Shown piece by piece: positions 1 through 8,800 of a DNA stretch of 64,000 nt. Within the stretch, counting starts at the first letter, position 1, and the number at the start of each line of letters is the position of its first letter. The stretch comes from Sphingobacteriaceae bacterium. GTDB lineage: Bacteria; Bacteroidota; Bacteroidia; Sphingobacteriales; Sphingobacteriaceae. The stretch is taken from positions 1 through 64,000 of the forward strand of contig CANHGR010000003.1 in NCBI GenBank assembly GCA_947460875.1, written 5' to 3'. The notes beneath the pieces were generated by a model. The model was not told the origin of the DNA and did not search any database. It worked only from the letters and a program-made list of their open reading frames with translations. Both the position numbers and the translations under genes were made by a program.

Positions 1-1327
1 AATTGTTGGCAAGAGCATTTACATAATCTGGAAGGGTTACTGTGACAGACTTGTTGTTTTCAATCTTAGATTCCCCTCTATAATATACTCCCGCTTCTGG
101 CCCCTCCAAACATGAATGAACCAAATAGCTATCAGGCTTTGTAGGATGACTAATAACAAATGTCTTGGCCGTATTATACGTAATTTCACTAGTAGCACTG
201 TTATATTCTAAAGCACCACTAGAAGAAGGACTCGACCTTATTGGCTTAACATAAAATCCAGAATAACCGGCATCTAAGTTGCTACCTGATGCATTTATTA
301 CAATACTATTTGAACTTTGGCTATTATATCCTGCATAATTACCTATTGCTATTGAATTACTACCTTGATTATAAGAACCTGCATAAGTACCTAATGCTAT
401 TGAATTAGCACTTTGCATATAATCTCCTGCAAAATAACCTAATGCTATTGATTTAGTACCTTGCATATAATAACCTGCACTATTACCTAATGCTATTGAA
501 TTAGCATTTTGCATATAATTAGCTGCAAAATAACCTAATGCTGTTGAATTAGCACCTTGATTATAATAACCTGCAGATCTACCTAATGCTATTGAATTAG
601 CACCTTGATTATAATTAATCGCATTATTACCAATAGCTAATGAATTGCCTCCCGTCAGCCCCCATGAATTTGAATTACTATTCCATCTTAAAATTTCTCC
701 ACCGCTTGTTCCAACCAAATTACTCATAGCATTAGTGCCATTTCCAATTATTAAACCAGTTAATGTATTTGATCCTGTACCACCATTTGCTACCGCAACA
801 GTTCCAGTTAATTGATCTGCTGCTGCTGCTGCGGTAATTGTGATATCTGCACTTCCATCAAATGCTACACCATTAATGTTTTTTGAAGCTGCTAATTTAG
901 TAGCTGTTCCTGCATTACCTGTAATAGTTGTTTGATCACCAGTATTCGTCCCTGTAATAGCTGCCAATTTTGTTTTTTCGGCAGAGGTATAATCATTGGT
1001 TGACAAGTCCTTGCCATCTACTTTATCTACTTTGTTCGCTATGTCGGTTTGAATAGCCATCAACTTCCAGGAAGTTCCGGTGTAATAATAAAAACCGATG
1101 GGTGCTGTGGTTTGATAAATTAATAAACCCTGTGCAGGACTAGCAATTGCATCTTTTTGGCTAGCAGTTATTCTAGGAATTAAGATCCCTTTATTATTGG
1201 CTGATGAACTTATCTCTAAGGCTGCAGAAGGAGCGGGAGTAGTAGTTCCGATGCCAATTTGAGCAAATGCGGGGATTGAACCCAGGAATACAAAAAGACA
1301 CAATAAACCGTAAAAAAAAGACTTCAT
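1..1327 (-). CDS. Secreted YadA-head-like repeat protein with S74-like tail (3' end outside window)
   Basis: An open frame runs leftward from an ATG at 1327-1325 to the window edge, so the C-terminus is missing. The first 22 residues are a signal peptide ending AFA before QIGIG. Next comes a segment around GIGTTTPAPSAALEISS and GILIPRIT, a common opening of Bacteroidota surface and tail-fibre-like proteins. A middle part with several NGVAFDGSADITI / GTVAVANGGTG motifs follows, then about seven 16-residue repeats of the form SIALGxxAGYYxQGAN that resemble trimeric-autotransporter head repeats. The last visible part (LVHSCLEGPEAGVYYRGE) resembles the region before an intramolecular-chaperone (peptidase S74-like) domain. 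A cell-surface or phage-tail-fibre-like trimeric fibre is likely. The exact role is unknown. Confidence 0.8.
   Translation of the reverse strand, partial: MKSFFYGLLCLFVFLGSIPAFAQIGIGTTTPAPSAALEISSSANNKGILIPRITASQKDAIASPAQGLLIYQTTAPIGFYYYTGTSWKLMAIQTDIANKVDKVDGKDLSTNDYTSAEKTKLAAITGTNTGDQTTITGNAGTATKLAASKNINGVAFDGSADITITAAAAADQLTGTVAVANGGTGSNTLTGLIIGNGTNAMSNLVGTSGGEILRWNSNSNSWGLTGGNSLAIGNNAINYNQGANSIALGRSAGYYNQGANSTALGYFAANYMQNANSIALGNSAGYYMQGTKSIALGYFAGDYMQSANSIALGTYAGSYNQGSNSIAIGNYAGYNSQSSNSIVINASGSNLDAGYSGFYVKPIRSSPSSSGALEYNSATSEITYNTAKTFVISHPTKPDSYLVHSCLEGPEAGVYYRGESKIENNKSVTVTLPDYVNALANN
345..640. repeat. 48-bp tandem repeats encoding SIALG-type head motifs
   Basis: The core AATGCTATTGAAT (read on the + strand) recurs at about 345, 393, 441, 489, 537, 585 and 633, an exact 48-bp step. 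Each step encodes 16 residues on the minus strand. Nucleotide identity between units is high, so this part can probably change length by slippage or recombination. Confidence 0.85.
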
Positions 1328-2235
1328 AGGAGGACAATTATTGATAAAATAGTTTAGTTAATAGTGGCGATTTTTTGTTTGAATTAGACTTTTAGAAATT
1401 ACAATATTCATCAGAATTGCACGCTATACAGCTAGACGATTCTAAAAAAAACATGCATATTTACCTAAATTATTTTCAATAAAAAAATTCTGTAATTGAA
1501 ATTAATTATAGCTATAAAAACATAGTTATTATTGAAGAACGCTATTGAATTTAAACCAACAAGAAATTATTTTAATGATAGCGTTTATTCTAAATCAACT
1601 CATTAATAACGGCCAATCTAGTGAAGGTGATTATAGCTTTGCTGTTGATGGAATTTTGCAGTTTTTTAAATCAACATTTTATTCTTAAACCAGGCCATGG
1701 TTTGCAAATAGTTTGCACAAAACTAAAAATATGCCTCTTCGCTTTCAAAACCTTAATTATCACTGGCCTTAGCATGCAGTTACTTTTTTATTGATATAGC
1801 ACATAGCATTTGCATACACGTCCGCTGTCGTTGCTGTTTCATTGTTAAGCAGAATTCATCTTTTCTGTCAATTAACACTGCATTCAACCAATTAATTGGT
1901 GAAACTCGAAATACACCCGCACCGAGTACAATTTACCATCTTTAATATCTTTAGAGAGGTTTTTTTGTCCTTTACATATGAAATAGCATACACGTTTGTT
2001 AGTGTCTCATGTTTGTTAATGGCTTTTAACATCTGGGTTTCTGTGAATCTGTGCTTCTTCATAGTTCCATTTTAAAGTTAGCGATTTACGCTTCTTCTAA
2101 TTGACCGAACTTCGGGGGAGCTTACACTTAAATATGTCACAATAAAAGATCGTAATAAAAACAGATTTTATTCCCAATTTTATACTAATTGCTTAGGATA
2201 ACTGTTAATTTAGCTATGGATTAATTAATTGAAAA
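1328..2235. other. 908-bp AT-rich intergenic region
   Basis: This stretch separates the truncated fibre-like gene from the thioredoxin-like gene. Apart from a decayed IS3-type remnant near 1990-2145, I find no convincing gene. A 38-codon frame from an ATG at 1575 has no recognisable product. Both neighbours point away from this region, so their promoters must lie inside it, but I could not place them. Confidence 0.6.
1990..2145 (-). mobile_element. Remnant of an IS3-family element (start of transposase OrfA)
   Basis: On the minus strand an ATG at 2062 begins MKKHRFTETQMLKAINKHE. This matches the typical start of IS3-family OrfA proteins (KKxRFTExQIxxAIKxxE). The reading then loses the expected helix-turn-helix sequence and stops near 1894, so only a fragment remains. 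Just upstream, around 2115-2140, lies a GTAAGCTCCCCC stretch that could be the old element end. I identified it by family pattern only, without an IS match. Confidence 0.5.
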
Positions 2236-3630
2236 TTGAAGAGGAATTACAATACCAACACTATAAAACTGCTGATACTTATTTTTCTACTAACTATCAA
2301 TGTTAAGCTATTTGCGCAGTACCAAATTAAATTAAACGTTAGTAATATAACCGAAACTTCCGTTCAAATTAGAGGCGTACTATTTGACGATAAAAATTAT
2401 TTAGCTAAAGACACCCTAAATTTTGCGAAAAAACAATTTATTTCCTCCTCAAAAACAGCAATTATCGGAGGGCTCTATTATTTATACTTCCCCATTTCTA
2501 AAACAAAAATTTACTTCGCACTCGAAAATAAAGACACGATAGCCATTAATATATCAGGAAAAGACTATTTGGCTAGTGTAAAATCGAATAAAGTTAGAAA
2601 CAATGTATTCTTTGATTACCAACGACTTGAACGCAGTTATAACTGGCTAGACTCGGCATATGCAAAAGAGCTTCAATTGCAAAAGAAATATAATTTTAAA
2701 CAGCGTGCAGAGTTTTTTGCTGAGAAAACCAAAGCGCTTACAGATTTCAGAAAAAAAGCATTGCTATCAATTCCCGCAAACAATGTACTGCATGTTTACT
2801 TTAGAGCTCTCAACCAGCTTGATGAGTGGATTCCCGACCGTAAAAATTTCGCAGGCAGAGCGTCCTTTTTAAAGAAGTTTGATTTGAATTCAAAGAAAAT
2901 CCTTTTTACCCCGGTATTGAAAGAAGTTCTTTATGAATATTATTCCTCATTTCCATTGGTATCTGATTCTTTAATGAAAGCTATGGATCAAGTATTGACT
3001 GTAGCAAATTGTAAAGAGAAAGCCTATCCGTTCATTTTTGATTATTCATCGAAAATTGTATCCAATCGAGCAATTTTAAACAATGGGAAATCTTATGCGT
3101 ATGTAATAGAAAAATATGGAATAAATTCTCCCTGTAAATTTTTAGATAAAAATATTTTGAGTTCTTATAAGAAAGAGCTTGATAAACTAAAAATGCAAAA
3201 TTCTAACCTCAAAGCTCCAAATATTATTTTAGCAGACACACTAAAAAAGACACAAAACTTACATGAATTTGCAAAACAATATGACTTTACGGTACTAATT
3301 TTTTACGCACCAAGTTGCGACCATTGCCAAAAGGAAATACCAATTATGGAAGAGACTATTGCCAATTTAGAAAAGCAATTCAATAAACGTATTGGGAGGT
3401 TTGCTATTTGCAATGATCCCGACTCTAACAATGAAGATTGGAGTAAATTTATTAGAACGCACGAGCTAAACACTAATTATGCTCATGTAAAATTGCCAAA
3501 CGAATCTAAATTACGCGAACTATATGACGCCTTTAGCACCCCCATCTATTTTCTAATAGATTCTGATGCAGACTTTTTAGCACGTCGAATAAGCCCTGTT
3601 AGTATAAAAAGATATTTTTTAACTCTGTAG
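2236..3630 (+). CDS. Secreted thioredoxin-like protein (DUF4369/TlpA type)
   Basis: A 464-residue protein with a probable TTG start and an N-terminal signal peptide (KLLILIFLLTINVKLFAQ). Residues about 30-110 look like the beta-rich DUF4369 region found before thioredoxin domains in Bacteroidota. The middle is helical. The C-terminal domain (about 330-464) has a thioredoxin fold with the redox pair in APSCDHCQKEIP and a cis-proline-like FSTPIYFLID. Relatives are periplasmic or membrane-exposed disulfide reductases of the TlpA/ResA type. The CDHC active site is intact, so redox activity is likely. The substrate is unknown, and the gene stands alone. The TTG start is the weakest part of the model. 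Confidence 0.8.
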   Translation: MKRNYNTNTIKLLILIFLLTINVKLFAQYQIKLNVSNITETSVQIRGVLFDDKNYLAKDTLNFAKKQFISSSKTAIIGGLYYLYFPISKTKIYFALENKDTIAINISGKDYLASVKSNKVRNNVFFDYQRLERSYNWLDSAYAKELQLQKKYNFKQRAEFFAEKTKALTDFRKKALLSIPANNVLHVYFRALNQLDEWIPDRKNFAGRASFLKKFDLNSKKILFTPVLKEVLYEYYSSFPLVSDSLMKAMDQVLTVANCKEKAYPFIFDYSSKIVSNRAILNNGKSYAYVIEKYGINSPCKFLDKNILSSYKKELDKLKMQNSNLKAPNIILADTLKKTQNLHEFAKQYDFTVLIFYAPSCDHCQKEIPIMEETIANLEKQFNKRIGRFAICNDPDSNNEDWSKFIRTHELNTNYAHVKLPNESKLRELYDAFSTPIYFLIDSDADFLARRISPVSIKRYFLTL

Positions 3631-3750
3631 ATAACGATAAGCTTGGCTTAATGTATCGTTTTGATTGCATTAAATTTTACCCTAGTCGAAACACTTATTT
3701 TATTGATCGATAGAATCTGCTAGTTAAAATAATGCATGGTAAGCGATTTT

Positions 3751-4791
3751 CTACTCAACTATAATCTCTACTCTACGCTTATTGGTTGAGCTACTTGCAC
3801 TAGTTAAACCTTTACGGTAATAACTTACTGCGATACGATCTGTTGCAATACCCTGATTAACAAAATAACGGTAAATCATTTTCACCTTTCTACGAGGATG
3901 AGGGCGAAAACCTATTAATCTAACAATGGAAGATGAGTTTTGGTTTAAGTGACTAGTTAAGCTAGCTAAGTCACTTTGTGCAGTTTCATTGATAAATCGA
4001 ACCCGATTTTTTTCAAAATAAACAATTCGGGTCAGTTTATTAGTTGACGCCGGATTATTGAATTTTAATAGTTTAGCTGCGGCTTTGATCTTTTCACTAG
4101 TTAACGCATTTGTGGCTAAACGTTCTTTTTTTGCAATTAAACTATCAGATTTTGCAAGCGGGTTAAATAAATAACTGCTAGGTATATCTTTTGGACGTTT
4201 ACGATTAAATGCTGGTACATGAAAACCAATATTGGTAATCAAATTGCTGGCTATTTCTTTTGAATGCCCTTCATCATATGCTGTTTGAAGATGTATAAAG
4301 CCTCCTTTATCCAAATTAAAACGAATGCCCGCTCCAAGAGGAACGCTCCAATAAGCTGCCGACTTTTTATATTGTAATAAAAACTGAACGCCTCCTGTCA
4401 AATAGGGTCTTACTCGCTCTTCGGGTCCGAAGAAATGATAAAAAGTTTCAAAGCGGGTCAAGAAAAGACTATTGCTTTTATACTGTTTTTGATCATTCAT
4501 CACTTTGCCATAAGCACCGCCAAAATCAAAACCCAAAGCCCAGTTTTCATTCAATGGCTCCATGGTTGAAAAACTTATATTTTGAAAAGAACGCTCCTTA
4601 AGAGCTGTACCTTCCTGGCAATTACAGGTATTACCCAATCGTCTGTTTAATGCAGAAAACTCTTGCACTCCATAACGAATACCCAATTTAAAGGTATCAA
4701 ACAAGGGAAGCTTTTTATTTGGAGTCTGCGCCAACAAGCCTATTGGGCTTAACAGCAAGATGATATATACATAGTGTCTCAGGTATCTCAT
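3751..4791 (-). CDS. Outer-membrane barrel with degenerate OmpA-like C-terminal domain
   Basis: A 346-residue protein with a signal peptide (YIILLLSPIGLLAQ), a region of alternating beta strands at about 30-190 that suggests a small barrel, and an OmpA-like C-terminal domain at about 235-346 (IVYFEKNRVRF ... NKRRVEIIVE). In typical OmpA domains a GHTD motif and a downstream LSxRRA arginine bind peptidoglycan. Here the first is GFRPHPRR and the second KVKMIYRYFV, so the usual diaminopimelate-binding residues are not visible. It is the third gene of the adhesin-PorP cassette, 53 bp after the PorP gene. OmpA-like proteins often accompany PorP/SprF. A role in anchoring or stabilising the export partner is an inference. 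Confidence 0.75.
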   Translation of the reverse strand: MRYLRHYVYIILLLSPIGLLAQTPNKKLPLFDTFKLGIRYGVQEFSALNRRLGNTCNCQEGTALKERSFQNISFSTMEPLNENWALGFDFGGAYGKVMNDQKQYKSNSLFLTRFETFYHFFGPEERVRPYLTGGVQFLLQYKKSAAYWSVPLGAGIRFNLDKGGFIHLQTAYDEGHSKEIASNLITNIGFHVPAFNRKRPKDIPSSYLFNPLAKSDSLIAKKERLATNALTSEKIKAAAKLLKFNNPASTNKLTRIVYFEKNRVRFINETAQSDLASLTSHLNQNSSSIVRLIGFRPHPRRKVKMIYRYFVNQGIATDRIAVSYYRKGLTSASSSTNKRRVEIIVE

Positions 4792-4844
4792 GATCTAATT
4801 TATCTTATTAGCTTTTTTGGCTTTTAATGCGTTTTCGCGATGGG

Positions 4845-5840
4845 TTATTTTTTTCTTCTATTAAAACGATGACCCAAACTCAGCTCAAATGCATTGCGCT
4901 GGTATCCACCTGCTCTTATCCCAGATACATTTACCTCATAATGTAAGGCGATGGTGGTATTGCGTAGCTTCAAGTCTACGTATGGAATTAATGCATCTCT
5001 AATCCGATAGGCCATCCCCAAGCCAAAGGCGTTTAGATTAGCGCTGTTAAACTGCTGACTGGCACTCAATGACAACAGCTGCTCATTAGCAAGTGCCTTA
5101 AAATTGGCTATCCCAAACAGACCATATCGAATACGATTTCGCTCAAACTCATATCCAGCTTGAAAACCAATTGTTGGACTTAAGTCGAACTTGTCGCCGG
5201 AGGGTCTATTAATTAAAGGCCTCAATACATCCCTAACTGAAAATCCAATTTTCCAGGATTCCAATTCAGTTTCTTGAAATAGGGATATACCGAGATGAGA
5301 ACTAAACCAATTTAAGGGGTTTCCATTTGCCAAAGGATCTTGTGTCATTGCCCCTCCAATTGGACCATTTTGATCAAATTGATCTGGGAAACTGGCCTGA
5401 CTTAAATCTAAACGACTATTGGAATATGACCCTTGGATACTTACCGCCAGATACTGGTTGTATCCATTTAGAGGAATTGCATGAGATAAGCCTAGTACTA
5501 TATTTGAATTGTTCAAGATGTTCTGATTAGATGCATCGAATGCTACCCCCATGGTAAAATTTGTAAATGCTGAATTACTCAGAAAACTCTCCCCATCAGT
5601 TTTAATCAATATATCTACCATCGCAGCATTACTGCGATAGCCCATTACGCCTTGATAACGAACATCCCGGTGATTCAACCGAACTGCATTTTGTTTGTCC
5701 ATCTTTAAAGACGGATTATACCACATCGATAAATCTTGAATCCGCGCATAATGTAAATCTTGCGATTGAAGATTGGTTATACCCAATATGATCATTAGCA
5801 TACTTATGCCTAGCACCTTAAATAATTGATTGTGCATCAT
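4845..5840 (-). CDS. PorP/SprF family type IX secretion system membrane protein
   Basis: A 331-residue outer-membrane barrel of the PorP/SprF family. After a signal peptide (ISMLMIILGITNLQSQ) comes the family opening QDLHYARIQDLSMWYNPSL, followed by alternating beta strands and a closing strand near the C-terminus (AFELSLGHRF). In Flavobacterium the paralogue SprF is needed for secretion of the giant adhesin SprB, whose C-terminal domain is of the same type as that of the gene immediately upstream here. The spacing of only 37 bp after the adhesin stop supports co-transcription and a dedicated export or attachment role for that adhesin. The start could be either of two adjacent ATG codons. Confidence 0.9.
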   Translation of the reverse strand: MMHNQLFKVLGISMLMIILGITNLQSQDLHYARIQDLSMWYNPSLKMDKQNAVRLNHRDVRYQGVMGYRSNAAMVDILIKTDGESFLSNSAFTNFTMGVAFDASNQNILNNSNIVLGLSHAIPLNGYNQYLAVSIQGSYSNSRLDLSQASFPDQFDQNGPIGGAMTQDPLANGNPLNWFSSHLGISLFQETELESWKIGFSVRDVLRPLINRPSGDKFDLSPTIGFQAGYEFERNRIRYGLFGIANFKALANEQLLSLSASQQFNSANLNAFGLGMAYRIRDALIPYVDLKLRNTTIALHYEVNVSGIRAGGYQRNAFELSLGHRFNRRKK

Positions 5841-5877
5841 TTTAATTGACTTTTTTCCCCTTGCATCTTCTCCATCA

Positions 5878-8800
5878 TTATCTTAATAAGGTCACCAAGC
5901 CCATACGCTTAATTAGAATTCCTTTTGCATCATAGCCTTCTGATAACCATTGGAACGTCTCAGTACCTTGGCCTTGGGTACGATAATTTCCATCCCAAGC
6001 CATATTTGGATCTGCAGTTTCAAAAATTAGATTCCCCCAACGGTTATACACTTTGAAACAAACAAATTGCTTGATTCCAAGTAGAATTGGTTTAATAACA
6101 TCATTAACCCCATCCCCATTTGGCGTAAACACCTTTGGAAATAAAATATCTGTTTGACAAGATTTAGGATCTTTGAAATTTGGAATACCATCTAGATTGC
6201 AATCTTCTATACCATCTTTTTCATTTGTAAGGCCATCGCCATCACAGTCTGCTGCCTTCCAGGCAGCACTTGGCTGAAGAGTTCTACTAGAAACTTTGAA
6301 ATCGCAGCCATCCAATACGTTGGTTCCATCTAATCGCTCAGTTCCATTACTCACTCCATCTCCATCACAATCAGATGCATTCCATGATGCGCTTGATTGA
6401 AGTTTTTGGCTACTTAATTTAAATGAGCAAGCATCCAATGGATTGGTTTGATCCTTAACTTCATCGGCATCACTAACGCCATCACCATCTGAATCCAAAT
6501 CACGATAATCTGGAATACCATCACCATCGGTATCCACTGGTTTGTTCCCGTTTGTGCCTTTCTCTATACTGTCAGAAATACCGTCATTATCTGAATCCAG
6601 GTCGCGGTAATCAGGAATGCCATCACCATCGGTATCTAGAGGAATAGCGCCGTTTGGACCTTTTTCTACGCTGTCAGGAATACCATCACCGTCAGAATCT
6701 GTGTCCAGGTAATCTGGTTTACCGTCACCATCGGTGTCTACAGGTGCAGCTCCGTTTGTGCCTTTTTCAACGCTATCCGGAATACCGTCATTATCTGAAT
6801 CTGTGTCCAAATAATCTGGTTTACCATCGCCATCGGTATCCAATGGGTTTGTTCCATCTGGACCTTTTTCTACGCTATCCGGAATACCGTCACCGTCTGA
6901 ATCCAAATCTAAATAATCTGGTTTACCATCGCCATCCGTATCTAGTGGAGTAGCGCCGTTTGGACCTTTTTCAACTGAATCCGGAATACCGTCATTATCA
7001 GAATCTAAGTCTAAATAGTCTGGTTTACCGTCACCATCTGTATCTACAGGCTTTGTGCCATCTGGACCTTTTTCAACTGAATCCGGAATACCATCATTAT
7101 CAGAATCTAAGTCTAAATAGTCTGGTTTACCGTCACCGTCTGTATCTACAGGCGCAGATCCATTTGGACCTTTTTCTACTGAATCCAGAATGCCGTCACC
7201 ATCTGTGTCTACTGGGGTAGACAAATCCTCTAGAATTGGAGCAGTCACCGTAATGGTTAAGGTCTGCGTAGGACAGTTGGCAGTCTGGCCTAGTGCACAT
7301 ACCGGTACCGTGTAGGTGTAGGTACCTGCTGTTGTGGCCGTGAAACTGTAGGTTCCATCTGCATTCACCGTCAGCGTGGCGCCTGCCTGCTGGGCTGGCT
7401 GACCATAGGTAGATCCCGCTGGGTTGGTGTCGTTGGTCGACAAGTTGCCTGTCTTCGCCACGTTGGCCAAGGCGGTAGCCGTATCGTTTACTAGAATTGG
7501 AGCAGCCACCGTAATGGTTAAGGTCTGCGTAGGACAGTTTGCCGTCTGGCCTGGTGCACATACCGGTACCGTGTAAGTATAGGTCCCTGCTGCTGTGGCT
7601 GTGAAACTGTAGGTTCCATTAGCATTTACCGTCAGCGTGGCGCCTGCATGCTGAGCTGGCTGCCCATAGGTAGATCCCGCTGGGTTGGTGTCGTTGGTAG
7701 ACAAGTTGCCTGTCTTTGGTACATGAGCAAATGCGGTGTTCGTATCGTTTACCAAGGCCGGGGTCGGATTTACTAAAATATGTAGCGTAGCTTTTGCACA
7801 CACATTTCCATTGGTACATACCTCGTAACTGATTGCTACAGGCCCAGTAAATCCAGGGGCAGGTGTAAAGGAATAGTCTCCATTTGCATTCAAGGTGAAG
7901 GTACCCTGAGCCGAGCTTGGTCCCGCTAGCACACTTGCGGTTAAGGCAGCACCACTGGTATTGGCATCGTTTGTAAGCACCGATCCTGTCACGGGAGCAC
8001 CAGAATAGGTGACCGTATAGTCATTACCTGCGGTGGTTACCGCCGGACTGCCGGCAGCTTCCACGGTAAAATAAATCGTAGCTGTTTGGCAAGCAGCAGG
8101 ATTCGCGCTATCGCATATTCGGTACTCCATACTATCGGTGCCTACGAAATACGGATCTGGGGTGTAGGTGATTGTACCATCTGCATTGACCACCGCGGTG
8201 CCTCTAGTTGGCGCTCTTGTGATGGTTAAACTGGTAAGATCTAAAGTCTTTCCAAGATCACCCGGCTTGTCATTGGCAAGTACGGCTACTGTAGTCACTT
8301 TCCCTTGCTCCAGCGTCATGTAATCGTTGTTGGCTACCGGCGCGTCAGTTGCCAGAGGATCCAAGACGGTAATTTCTAGAGGCGTTTGTGGACAGCCTGT
8401 CGTTTGATTTGGCCCACATACTGAGATCAAGTACACATAAGTACCAGGTACAGCAGAACTAAAGCTGTAGGTTCCATTTGCGTTCATGGTCAGGGTTGCT
8501 CCCGCAACTTGGGCAGGCTGACTGTAGGTGGTACCAGCCGGTACCGGATCATTGGTGCTCACATTGCCTGTTACAGGAACCGATTTATTCGTCACGTTTA
8601 GATCTGCCCTGCCTAAGTTGTCCACATCACGGTAATCTGGAATGCCGTCCCCATCGCTGTCCATTGGGTTAGCGCTTGGCCCTTTTTCCACAGCATCTGT
8701 TTTGCCGTCTCCATCTGAATCCAGATCCAAGTAATTTGGTATTCCATCTCCATCCGTATCCGTAGGGGTACATGGAGCGGTACCAGTACAGGCATCGTCT

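Noticed and set aside
345-640. Evenly spaced repeats that might suggest a CRISPR array
   Set aside because: The 48-bp units have no unique spacers. They are in frame and encode the SIALG protein repeats.
1575-1691. Small plus-strand frame of 38 codons
   Set aside because: No recognisable product, and no promoter or start signal found.
6475-7225. Regular 102-bp repeats as a CRISPR or non-coding satellite
   Set aside because: They are in-frame protein repeats of 34 residues in the adhesin, with no spacers.
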